From JAHTBL01 sp038532735 (GTDB lineage: Bacteria > Pseudomonadota > Alphaproteobacteria > Rhodobacterales > Rhodobacteraceae), in the NCBI GenBank assembly GCA_038532735.1, contig JBCBAC010000004.1:1-64000 (forward strand): DNA of 64,000 nucleotides, given 5' to 3'. How positions within the stretch are numbered: the first letter of the stretch is position 1; every line of letters begins with the position of its first letter. A program made the position numbers and the translations under genes. The notes beneath the pieces are model-generated. The model had not been told where the DNA came from, ran no database searches, and worked only from the letters and a program-made list of their open reading frames with translations. Positions 8,886 through 16,765 of this stretch are shown here, in pieces.

Positions 8886-10046
8886 CTACATCGTACCCTG
8901 GGTCGAGATGCCGGCGTAGTCGCGCAGCAGGACCGTCACCGCAGCGCGCAGGCGCGGCATGACACCGCCGCGCGCGATAGCCCGATCAGCGACAAGGGGA
9001 TGGCGTACTTCCGGGAGGCCTTCGACCTCGACCACTAATTCACCAAGCTGTTGTCCTGCTTCAATCGGGGCCTCGATAGGCCCATTGAATTCGGCAAATG
9101 CGTTGACGTTATTCGCACCGACAACTGGAACAAGCAGCGACAGATCATCCTGAACCGTCAAGCCCACCGTCGTCTGATTGCCCATCCAGACATCGGCTTG
9201 TGTGATCAGCGTGCCGCTGGTCGCCACTTCTTTTTCAACGAACTGCCGAAAGGCCCACGTCGTGATCTTCTCGGCTTCTTCGGCGCGGGCGGCCACGGTA
9301 TCCAGCCCGGTGATTACGAAGATAACGCGCCTGTCGCCTTGCTTGGCAGAGCCGACAAGACCGTAGCCCGCCTCTTGCGTATGGCCTGTTTTCAGGCCAT
9401 CGGCGCCAATACCAAGCCCCAGCAACGGATTGCGATTGCGTTTGTTTTGCGGCGCGCGACCATCGAAGAGAAACTCACGCTCGGCAAAGAGCGGGTAGTA
9501 GGTTGGATAATCGGTGATCAAACGGTCCGCGAGGATCGCAAGGTCTTCCATCGACATGCGATGCCCCGCTTGCGGCCAGCCTGTGGAGTTCGTGAAGGTG
9601 GAGTTCATCATCCCCATCTCTTCAGCACGCGCGGTCATCATCCGGGCAAACCCGGCCTCGGTCCCATCAGGGCTGAGCGCTTCGGCCAACACGATGCACG
9701 CATCATTGCCCGACAGCACGATGATGCCACGGATCAGATCCTCAACAGTGACCCGGTCGCGGGTGTTGAGGAACATGGTGGAGCCGCCCAGATCCATCGC
9801 GCGCTGTGAGACGGGCAATGTTTCGTCCAATGTCAGACGCCCATCTGCGATAGCCTCAAACGTCATGTAAAGCGTCATCAGCTTGGACATGGAGGCCGGG
9901 GGCAGCGGCTCTTCGGCATTTTTACTCAGCAAAACCGTGCCGGTGGTCTGATCCAGCACATAAGCAGCCGTCGCGCGGGTGTCGAAAGCGGCGACCTGGA
10001 GGGCCGTAATCAGCAGAGTTGTGACAGAGAGAAGCAGCGTTTTCAT
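8886..10046 (-). CDS. D-alanyl-D-alanine carboxypeptidase, PBP5/6 (DacA) type
   Basis: Periplasmic, membrane-associated low-molecular-weight penicillin-binding protein that trims the terminal D-Ala from peptidoglycan stem peptides; 386 residues. It has a signal peptide (MKTLLLSVTTLLITALQVAAF), the active-site SMSK at 52-55, the second motif SGN at 112-114 and KTG at 219-221. A PBP5 C-terminal beta domain follows, ending in an amphipathic helix-like tail (RLRAAVTVLLRDYAGI) that could hold it to the membrane. It lies 12 bp downstream of the SPOR lipoprotein gene and just upstream of tmk, so cell-wall and replication genes share a transcript. Confidence 0.95.
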   Translation of the reverse strand: MKTLLLSVTTLLITALQVAAFDTRATAAYVLDQTTGTVLLSKNAEEPLPPASMSKLMTLYMTFEAIADGRLTLDETLPVSQRAMDLGGSTMFLNTRDRVTVEDLIRGIIVLSGNDACIVLAEALSPDGTEAGFARMMTARAEEMGMMNSTFTNSTGWPQAGHRMSMEDLAILADRLITDYPTYYPLFAEREFLFDGRAPQNKRNRNPLLGLGIGADGLKTGHTQEAGYGLVGSAKQGDRRVIFVITGLDTVAARAEEAEKITTWAFRQFVEKEVATSGTLITQADVWMGNQTTVGLTVQDDLSLLVPVVGANNVNAFAEFNGPIEAPIEAGQQLGELVVEVEGLPEVRHPLVADRAIARGGVMPRLRAAVTVLLRDYAGISTQGTM

Positions 10047-10058
10047 GTCAGATTCCCG

Positions 10059-10937
10059 TCAATTTGTGACGAAATAGGCGTCGTTGAAGCCTTTTTCCTT
10101 TACTTTATTCAACAATGCAGTCCGCTCGGCGCTGTTGCTTGCGGGGCCCACGATGACCCGCCAGAATGTTTTGCCGGAGGAGGTCGATTTCTTGATCGTT
10201 GGCACAACCCCCGCCGTGCGCATCGAGGCTGCAGTGTTTTTCGCGTTCTGCTCAACCGAGAAAATACCGATCTGAATGAAGGGCTTGGCGAGCGAACTTG
10301 ATGTAAGCCGCGGTGCGGGGGCAGGTGTCGGCGCGGGGGCGGCTGCGGCTGTCTGCGTTTGCGTCCCTTCGGCTGCATCAATCGCTGCTGCAGCGCCGGC
10401 AATCGGGTCAAGTTCCGACGCTTCGATCTGCGCAGGTGCATTCAGACCCTCTTCGGTCGGAGCGTCCACGGGGTCGGGCGCTTCCTCAACCGTTTCGCGA
10501 CGCAAAGCGACCACGCTTACGCGTTGGGGCTGTCCGGCCAGCATACCGATCTCTGCCGCCGCATCAGAGGACACTTGGACACGCGGGCCTGGCGTCTCAC
10601 GCTCTTTGCGGAAAAGCGCGCCAATTACGAACTGATCTGTCGCCTCGTTGCGAATGATCACACGCTCAGGCTCTTTGACATCCGGATGGGCAACCCAAAC
10701 GCCACCCAAAGAGGGGCGTCCGTCCCACAAACCTGCTTCTGAAACTGAAAAGACATCAGGCGCTTCAACATCGCGTTCCACCATGCGACCTGTGCCAGCC
10801 GTTGTCGGAGCGCCTGCGTCGCTGGCTTGGGCATCTTTCTGAAACGGGTTGGTAAATCCTTGGCCGTCTTCACAGGCTGCCACCAGCAAGAGTACCGTCC
10901 CCGCAAGGATCGTCCGTTTAAGAGTTCCTGTCATCAT
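10059..10937 (-). CDS. SPOR-domain lipoprotein
   Basis: Predicted lipoprotein of 292 residues that would bind denuded peptidoglycan. I start at the ATG pair 10937/10934 because it gives a lipoprotein signal (LLLVAAC, lipidated Cys at 22) and GGGG lies about 7 nt upstream; the frame is open to 11111 but that extension has no signal. The middle is low-complexity with an Ala/Pro-rich linker. The C-terminal 75 residues (KPFIQIGIFSVEQNAKNTAASM, then FWRVIVGP and GFNDAYFVTN) form a SPOR repeat. Its position upstream of the DD-carboxypeptidase fits a cell-wall role. It resembles RlpA-type or other septal SPOR proteins, but no double-psi barrel is obvious. Confidence 0.88.
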   Translation of the reverse strand: MMTGTLKRTILAGTVLLLVAACEDGQGFTNPFQKDAQASDAGAPTTAGTGRMVERDVEAPDVFSVSEAGLWDGRPSLGGVWVAHPDVKEPERVIIRNEATDQFVIGALFRKERETPGPRVQVSSDAAAEIGMLAGQPQRVSVVALRRETVEEAPDPVDAPTEEGLNAPAQIEASELDPIAGAAAAIDAAEGTQTQTAAAAPAPTPAPAPRLTSSSLAKPFIQIGIFSVEQNAKNTAASMRTAGVVPTIKKSTSSGKTFWRVIVGPASNSAERTALLNKVKEKGFNDAYFVTN

Positions 10938-11158
10938 ACCGGTGCCCCATGACTGCTCTGACGTGATTGGGCAAGCGCCCTGCCTGATGATGCGCGGGTT
11001 TCTTCCCACACTTTGGCCGCATCTTAGCGGTGGTGTTACGTTTTGGGAAGTCTGTCGGCAAATCGGCGGCAAAAATCCCCGTGAACTACAGGCCCGATCT
11101 ATCCGGCACAAAACGATCTTTCAGAATCGCAACAGCGGCGCTAGGCCTGTCCCACCGC

Positions 11159-11248
11159 GGAGGTTTGGCAGAGTGGTCGAATGCACCGGTCTTGAAAACC
11201 GGCGGGCGTGAAAGCGTCCCCAGGGTTCGAATCCCTGAGCCTCCGCCA
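11159..11248 (+). tRNA. tRNA-Ser (anticodon UGA)
   Basis: A 90-nt cloverleaf can be folded. The acceptor GGAGGTT (11159-11165) pairs with AGCCTCC (11238-11244) with one G-T wobble; the discriminator G is 11245 and CCA is encoded (11246-11248). The anticodon stem CCGGT/ACCGG encloses loop CTTGAAA with anticodon TGA at 11193-11195. The long variable arm GCGGGCGTGAAAGCGTCCC is diagnostic of serine tRNA, and the T loop is GGTTCGAATCC. It is read on the plus strand between minus-strand genes. No integrase lies next to it. Confidence 0.97.
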
Positions 11249-11448
11249 CTAATTCTTTTGAAGGTTTGGCGATCTTTTGGATGGATCTTGGATCTCCCGA
11301 GCTCACGTCTGCTTTCTTGAAGGCAAAGAGTGCTGATAGATGTCAAACCGCGTCGGGTGGCATGAGTGCACCCCACGCGGCTGCGATACGCCTTCCGGCA
11401 AGGTCCCAACACGCACCCGCCAGGCGCGTTCGATCTTCGGGCTTTTTA

Positions 11449-12000
11449 CTAGCCCGGCAAGATCGGTTGCACGGGCTCGTCTTGTGCCTGCATCAAGGCT
11501 TCGAATTCGGGCAGTCCCAACGTGCCCAGAGTCTCGCCGTTTGGTCCCAGGATCTCGTAAATCACACCGTCGGTGCCTTTGTTGCTGAACCACGCGATGC
11601 AGTCCTCATCGCCACCGCCTTCGGTGTGGGGCGCGCCTCCGGCTGATTTCTGGACAAAGCTCGCGGTTGGGCGAATCTCGGTCAGGTTGCCGTCGGCGTC
11701 ATAAAGACGAAGCTCTCCTTGGATGATGAACGTGCTGTAATCTGCGTGGTGCTTATGCAGAACGACTTTTTCGTTGGCGGCGAATTTGAGCAGTACGTCA
11801 ACGACCTTCTGAGCCCGATCCACGCTCAGAACATGATACCAAAGGTGGTCGATCCCCTCGAGGCTGTTCCATTTGATATTCGACTGATCAAAAGCAGCTG
11901 CGACCTGAGTGGCGGCTTTGCTTGCATTGGCGCCCAGAGCGACGGCAGCAACTGTTGTGCCGATTGTTGCAAGGCCTTCGCGGCGTGAAATTTTGTTCAT
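11449..12000 (-). CDS. Tat-exported cupin-domain protein
   Basis: Predicted exported protein of 183 residues. The start at 12000 is chosen because GGAGG is 5 nt upstream and the N-terminus is then MNKISRREGLATIG, a twin-arginine signal running to about residue 30. The frame continues upstream to 12216 without a signal. The mature part carries a single cupin fold: ANEKVVLHKHHADYSTFIIQGELRLYDADG contains the metal-binding His pair, and APHTEGGGDEDCIAWF the second motif. The reaction is unknown; a small-molecule dioxygenase or a sugar/amine-binding role are both possible. The two genes on this strand are separated by a 184-bp gap, so it may have its own promoter. Confidence 0.8.
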   Translation of the reverse strand: MNKISRREGLATIGTTVAAVALGANASKAATQVAAAFDQSNIKWNSLEGIDHLWYHVLSVDRAQKVVDVLLKFAANEKVVLHKHHADYSTFIIQGELRLYDADGNLTEIRPTASFVQKSAGGAPHTEGGGDEDCIAWFSNKGTDGVIYEILGPNGETLGTLGLPEFEALMQAQDEPVQPILPG

Positions 12001-12184
12001 CATATCCTCCGTCTGATGATCTTTGGGGTTACTGCTGTGCAGCGACGCAAGTGCGCCTGCACGCGAGACAAGGGGGCGGGCCAGATGGGTCTTGATCGCA
12101 TCTGGTCGCCTTGCCTTTGAGCGAGTGCTGTGAATGAGTGCGGCTTCGTCTGGCTGACGCGTATCAAGCCAATCGACCGACTGT

Positions 12185-12766
12185 TCAGAAGAGCTTCTTT
12201 TCGTATTTCCACTCATCAGCGTCGGGTGTGACGCTGTCGAGATCGAAGTCGTTGTCGATCAATTCTTGCGCGGAATTGTCCCCAAGCTCAGCTGCGCGCC
12301 GGATGATGCTGCGGCCAAGTTCTTCGTTGTAGGTAACACCGCGGCCACGCAGCAGATCCAATCCGTAGTTGAACGCACCGACGGAGCTTCCGGCCTCCAT
12401 GGAGCGGCGGTCCCATTCTGCTGCGGCTTCGGCGTCCTCTGGCCCAGCAAGACCGTTGTCCTCCATCCACGACATCCAGGTCATCGCCGGAACATTGCCT
12501 GCATCGGCAAGGGTGTTGAAAATCTCGCGCGCGGTCTCGTGGTTTCCGGCCTTCGCTTCGATATATCCGATGAAGCCCAGTACCGGATGCGGCTCCCCTT
12601 GTCGCATGCGGTCGATATGGCCGCAGATTGTCAGCTCTTCGGGGTTGTGGGTGCCAAAAGCGTCGGACTTATGCTTGCCGCATTGCCCGACGGTTTGAGC
12701 AAAAGCCGGGGATGCCAGTGCTGCGAGCAGTGCAATACCGGGGGCAGCCAAGGAAGGAATACGCAT
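12185..12766 (-). CDS. Secreted Sel1-like repeat protein
   Basis: Exported protein of 193 residues with a clean signal peptide (MRIPSLAAPGIALLAALASPAFA). The mature protein has two cysteines (GQCGKH and LTICGH) that could form a disulfide. Three or so helical-hairpin Sel1/TPR-like repeats follow: AGNHETAREIFNTLADAGNVPAM, AAEWDRRSMEAGSSVGAFNYGLDLLRG, and NEELGRSIIRRAAELGDNSAQELI. Sel1 repeats usually mediate protein-protein contacts; no enzyme motif is visible. Three 11-bp direct repeats lie about 80-110 bp upstream of the start and may be its operator. Confidence 0.75.
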   Translation of the reverse strand: MRIPSLAAPGIALLAALASPAFAQTVGQCGKHKSDAFGTHNPEELTICGHIDRMRQGEPHPVLGFIGYIEAKAGNHETAREIFNTLADAGNVPAMTWMSWMEDNGLAGPEDAEAAAEWDRRSMEAGSSVGAFNYGLDLLRGRGVTYNEELGRSIIRRAAELGDNSAQELIDNDFDLDSVTPDADEWKYEKKLF

Positions 12767-12842
12767 GGGGTCTAGCCTCTCGATCTGTGGTTCAGGTCAC
12801 CTATGATTTGAACAGACCGGCGAGAGGCTTGTGCAAACTTCG

Positions 12843-12875
12843 CGCAAGAAGTTCGCAAGAAGTTTGCAAGAAAAG
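12843..12875. repeat. Three tandem 11-bp repeats upstream of the Sel1-like gene
   Basis: CGCAAGAAGTT occurs at 12843-12853 and exactly again at 12854-12864; TGCAAGAAAAG at 12865-12875 is a degenerate third copy. The period of one helical turn is what OmpR/PhoB-type regulators recognise. It lies in the short gap between the secreted Sel1-like gene (start 12766, minus) and the UspA gene end (12931, minus), so the Sel1-like gene is the likely target. Confidence 0.6.
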
Positions 12876-12930
12876 TGCAGATTGGCGGGTATAGCGCCGA
12901 CAGACCATGATGTCTTCGTGAGCATCATCT

Positions 12931-13905
12931 TCACAAAAGAGGGCTCACAAAACCGTCTGGCTTAACGGCCAGGACAGAACATTCGAGGTTGTTGATAATG
13001 TTCTCTGCCGTGTTGCCGATGAAGACGCCACTTATTCCGGTCCGAGCCACCGTACCCATCACCACGACATCAGCATCAAGCGCGCGGCATTGTTCGTGAA
13101 TGACTTTTTCAGCGGGTCCGCGCATCAGGTGCGGCACAAGCGTTATGCCTTGGCCCACATCAGCCCGAACCTCATTCAGCAGGCGATCCATCTCGATCTG
13201 TCGCGCTTCTTGTAGCGCGCTTACGTATTGATCCGCAGACAGACGCGCACCGCCTTTGTTTGAAAACGCCCAAATCATGCCCTCTCCAAACGCGTCCCAA
13301 GCGTGAAGAACGACAATCTCTGCCGTCTTTTCGTCCGCCACATGGTACGCCGCCTTCAGCACACGGCGGTTCAAAACCTGCAGTGTTTCAGGTTCCGACG
13401 CATCCGCGATGTCGAGGTCAACTGCCGCTATGATCCGCTTTGGCCGCGGTTGGGCGGCATGCGTCTGCAACCACACGGGGCAAGGGCACTTGCGCAAAAG
13501 ATGCTGATCCGTGCTCGCGAAAAAGAAGCGATCCATCCGGATCAAAGGGTCGGCTTTCTTGACGACGAAATCGCAGTTATTGCGCGCCACGTGATGAATG
13601 ATTTCCAGATAGCTTTTGCCGACGGAAACGCAGAGCGCGATGTCGCGGTCTGGGGCCAACTGATCCAACTTCTCGCGTATTTCACTTTCGATCCGTTGAA
13701 CGCTTTCTTCGATAAGACGCTCAGGCGGAACGCCAGACAGGCGCGCCACGATCGACACATCATGGGGAGGCTCCACACAGGCGATCACGTCAAGCGCGGC
13801 CTCATGTCTCTCGGCCAAGGCAAGTGCGGTGTTGATTGCAGTGCTCGTGTCATGAGGACCGGCAACCGCCAGGATTTTCTTCGGCTTTAAGTCCTGCAAC
13901 GTCAT
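12931..13905 (-). CDS. Tandem universal stress protein (UspA family)
   Basis: Cytoplasmic protein of 324 residues made of two Usp domains. The first runs to about residue 145 (KKILAVAGPHDTSTAINTALALAERHEAALDVIACVEPP). The second starts at RIIAAVDLDIAD and ends with the nucleotide-binding GTVARTGISGVFIGNTAENIINNLECSVLAVKP. The G-x2-G-x9-G-type ATP motif is recognisable only in the second half; the first ends differently (DQHLLRKCPCPVWL). It overlaps the antiporter gene by 4 bp, a pairing that suggests it senses or regulates the transporter under stress. Confidence 0.92.
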   Translation of the reverse strand: MTLQDLKPKKILAVAGPHDTSTAINTALALAERHEAALDVIACVEPPHDVSIVARLSGVPPERLIEESVQRIESEIREKLDQLAPDRDIALCVSVGKSYLEIIHHVARNNCDFVVKKADPLIRMDRFFFASTDQHLLRKCPCPVWLQTHAAQPRPKRIIAAVDLDIADASEPETLQVLNRRVLKAAYHVADEKTAEIVVLHAWDAFGEGMIWAFSNKGGARLSADQYVSALQEARQIEMDRLLNEVRADVGQGITLVPHLMRGPAEKVIHEQCRALDADVVVMGTVARTGISGVFIGNTAENIINNLECSVLAVKPDGFVSPLL

Positions 13906-15626
13906 GGCAGAAACTCCTTCTGTCCGTCGGGATCTTTGAGATCGGTTTCGGGGGCTTGGGCGTCACTTACGATCATCCCCGCTGCCGCAAAGGCCGCGTC
14001 GCGGTAGGGCATCAGCACCAAATCGGCGCGATCTGTGCGTAGGGCCTTTGCGGTTTCTTCCCGGTGTGCGGCGACAGCGATTTTTCCGGCAAAGCCCAGG
14101 TCGCGCACGGCTTTCAAAAGGGCGTGGCGCGGGTCGTCATGTGTCAGGCCGGTTTCGTGTTCCGGCACAGCCATCACCAGCCATTCCGCGCGTAGAAGCG
14201 GCAGGTGGCTGAGGAATTCAGGGTCGGTTGCATCGCCGAATACAACGTCAAAACCCTGAGCGCGCGCATGGCGCACGGATTCCGGGCTGAAATCGACCCC
14301 AAGAACGTGCTTGCCGCTATCGCGCAGCGAGGACGCGATCCCCAGCCCGTAGCGCCCCAAACCAAACAGCACCACGTCATGGGGATGCGCTGCGTCAAAC
14401 GCATCGCTGTCCTCGGCCTTGGGGTGCTTTCGTTCGAAAACGCCAAGCAGAGGTTCGAAAACGCTGTAGAGCTGATGAGAGTATGTGATCATGTAAGTGG
14501 AAGCTGCAATCGTGACGAGACCGACAAGCGTCACGAGCCCCAAAGCGTCTTCGGCGACATGGCCAATGCTGACAGCCATCGCCATGAAGATCAGGGAAAA
14601 CTCGCTAATCTGAGCAACAGTCAGCCCAGCCAGGAAGCCCGTCCGTTTGCGATAGCCCATCGCCCCCATAATCGTCAGCACAATCAACGGATTGCCGATC
14701 AGCACAAAGAGCGACAGGTCAAGCGCTGGACCGATGCTGGCGCCCAAAACGGTCAGATCAAGCGATGCGCCAAGTGCGATGAAGAAGAAAAGCAACAGGA
14801 AGTCACGCAGGCTTGCCAGCCGGGCGGCGATTGCCTCCCGAAACGGAGTGGAGGCGAGGGAAACGCCCGCCAGAAGACCGCCCAGCTCCTTACCGAACCC
14901 AAGGTAGAAACCGATAGCCGCCAAGAGCGCGGCCCAACCGATTGCGAATGAGACAAGCAATTCCGGCACACGAGACAAGCGTTCGACCAGCGGATCGGCC
15001 AGGTAGCGGATGAAGATGACCACAAAGACCAGCATTGCCAGCCCGTAGCCCAGCACGCGCAGGACCTCGATTACCGCGCCGTCGCCTGTCGCAGCTCCGC
15101 CGACACCGATGGCCGACAGGGCAATCATCGCGATCACAACGACCACGTCCTGCACGATCAGAAAGCCAAGCGCGATGCGCCCGTGCAGCGCGTCGATCTC
15201 GCGTTTGTCGGACAGAAGTTTCACGATGATGATTGTCGACGAAAACGTCAGCGCGATGGCGATATAGATGGCGGTCAGTGGATCAAGACCAAGAGCCAGC
15301 GCGATCAGAAAGCCGAACACGGTGGTAAAGATCACTTGGCCAAGGCCAGTGATCAGCGCTACGGGTCCCAGCGTCCTGATCAGGTTGAAATCAAGTTTCA
15401 GGCCAACAAGGAACAAAAGAACCGCGATGCCCAATTCGGCGAGCAGATCAATCTGCTCATCCGATTGCGCGATATCCAGAAGCGACGGGCCTGCCAGAAT
15501 GCCCACCGCGATAAAGCTGACGATCAGGGGTTGCTGAAGAAGCAGCCCAAGGAAGCCAACACCCGCCGCCAAGACAAGCAGTGCAGCGATTTCGTAGAAG
15601 ATGTAGCCTTCGATTGCGGCGATCAC
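13902..15626 (-). CDS. Monovalent cation:proton antiporter (CPA2/KefB type) with TrkA-N domain
   Basis: Inner-membrane antiporter of 574 residues. About twelve membrane segments occupy residues 1-395, including ALTFSSTIIIVKLLSDKREID and the repeated Gly-rich helices typical of CPA2 exchangers. A cytoplasmic Rossmann domain starts near residue 413 (DVVLFGLGRYGLGIASSLRDSGKHVLGVDFSPES), which binds NAD(H) and gates K+ or Na+ flux in KefB/C relatives. No TrkA-C domain follows; the protein ends soon after the Rossmann fold. Its overlap with the UspA gene makes an ion-homeostasis/stress unit. K+ efflux versus Na+ exchange cannot be decided. Confidence 0.92.
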   Translation of the reverse strand: MIAAIEGYIFYEIAALLVLAAGVGFLGLLLQQPLIVSFIAVGILAGPSLLDIAQSDEQIDLLAELGIAVLLFLVGLKLDFNLIRTLGPVALITGLGQVIFTTVFGFLIALALGLDPLTAIYIAIALTFSSTIIIVKLLSDKREIDALHGRIALGFLIVQDVVVVIAMIALSAIGVGGAATGDGAVIEVLRVLGYGLAMLVFVVIFIRYLADPLVERLSRVPELLVSFAIGWAALLAAIGFYLGFGKELGGLLAGVSLASTPFREAIAARLASLRDFLLLFFFIALGASLDLTVLGASIGPALDLSLFVLIGNPLIVLTIMGAMGYRKRTGFLAGLTVAQISEFSLIFMAMAVSIGHVAEDALGLVTLVGLVTIAASTYMITYSHQLYSVFEPLLGVFERKHPKAEDSDAFDAAHPHDVVLFGLGRYGLGIASSLRDSGKHVLGVDFSPESVRHARAQGFDVVFGDATDPEFLSHLPLLRAEWLVMAVPEHETGLTHDDPRHALLKAVRDLGFAGKIAVAAHREETAKALRTDRADLVLMPYRDAAFAAAGMIVSDAQAPETDLKDPDGQKEFLP

Positions 15627-16015
15627 GCGTTTATCCTCATCGTGGCGAGGCTTTTACACCCCGTGAAAATGATTGGCGGAAACTCGTGAAATGGACGCTC
15701 TTGAAGCTAGGTACCGTGTGATTGTGGTCGTCTGATCAGCCGGTCCATTCGCTTGGTGGAACGGACCCTTTGCGCTTTTGACGCATGTAAGTGCGGGCGC
15801 GCGTGAATTCTAGGATCAGATGATGTTATGTGCGTGCGGCAAAAGAGAATTCAGTTCGCCAAGGGTTGGCCTCGCTCTACTTTCGGCTGACATGTAAAGC
15901 CCCGTCGGGGTGGACGCCCTAGCGTTCTCAAGCCATCAATCTGTAGGACTTCTTTTTTGATCAGCCGCGCCTTTGCGAAAAGCCAACCCAAACTGTATTT
16001 GACCCTCGGACCTTT
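15627..16015. other. Intergenic region between divergent genes
   Basis: This 389-bp gap separates the antiporter gene (minus) from the EEP gene (plus) and must contain both promoters. I see no convincing coding frame, RNA gene or riboswitch. The only structure noted is a short inverted repeat CCCC-GTC-GGGG at 15900-15910. No clear FNR-type TTGAT-N4-ATCAA site was found, although such sites often control Usp genes. Confidence 0.5.
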
Positions 16016-16765
16016 ATGCTGAAACACCCTTCAACCTTGTCCTGCGTCAGCTGGAACATCCACCGTGGGCGGGGGGAGGATGGTGTTGTTGATCCTGACC
16101 GGACAGTGCGCGTGCTCTGCGAGGAAGTGTGCAGCGCCGAGACCGAGGTGCTGGTCTTGCAGGAGGCGGATGAAGAAAGACCACCCCATCGTGGTTTCCT
16201 CGATATCCGCGCGATTGAGGCGCAGACAGGGCTGCGCTACGTGCACACCGAGGCGCACAGCCGTTGGGGCGAACACAGCCACGGGTTTCTTGGCGTGGTC
16301 TGCTTTGTGCGGGGCGGCATTGAGATAGACGCCGTCCGAGTGCTCGATATGCCCGGCCACTGCCATCGCGGTGCGGTCATTCTGGATCTGCGCAAAGCGG
16401 GGCAGGTGATCCGGGTGATCGGCACGCATTTGTCGCTGTCTCAAGCGCTCCGGATCGTGCAAATGCGGACCTTGGGGCAGTATCTTTTCAGGCAGTCTGC
16501 ACGGCCGTCCGTGCTCTGCGGTGATCTGAACGAATGGCGACCCTGGGGCGGGCTGGCCCTATCGCGGCGTGTTCTTGGTGTGCAGTTTTCGGGTCCAGCA
16601 CTTGCGACGTTTCCAGTACGCAGGCCCGTACTGCCGCTTGATCGGTTTCTCGCGTCTGGCGGCGCGCGGGTCGCGCACGCAAAAGTTCTGGATGGACCGG
16701 TCATCCGCATTGCATCGGATCACCGCCCGCTATCCGCCCAAATCGTGCTGGAGGCAGAAAGCTAG
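16016..16765 (+). CDS. Endonuclease/exonuclease/phosphatase (EEP) family protein
   Basis: Protein of 249 residues with the DNase I/sphingomyelinase fold. The catalytic and metal motifs are in order: SWNIHRG near residue 12, LQEAD, GTHLSLSQALR, GDLNEW and a terminal SDHRPLSAQI. No signal peptide is evident, so it is likely cytoplasmic. The substrate may be DNA, a phospholipid headgroup or an inositol-type phosphoester; homologues in this order often sit beside phospholipid genes in Rhodobacterales. It converges on opgG with a 4-bp overlap of the two coding ends. Confidence 0.88.
   Translation: MLKHPSTLSCVSWNIHRGRGEDGVVDPDRTVRVLCEEVCSAETEVLVLQEADEERPPHRGFLDIRAIEAQTGLRYVHTEAHSRWGEHSHGFLGVVCFVRGGIEIDAVRVLDMPGHCHRGAVILDLRKAGQVIRVIGTHLSLSQALRIVQMRTLGQYLFRQSARPSVLCGDLNEWRPWGGLALSRRVLGVQFSGPALATFPVRRPVLPLDRFLASGGARVAHAKVLDGPVIRIASDHRPLSAQIVLEAES

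Noticed and set aside
11159..11248. tRNA-Ser as attachment site of a genomic island
   Set aside because: No integrase, no repeated tRNA 3' end, and the adjacent genes look like ordinary chromosomal genes.
11266..11646. 126-codon plus-strand frame after the tRNA
   Set aside because: Overlaps the cupin gene antisense, with no ribosome binding site or recognisable domain.
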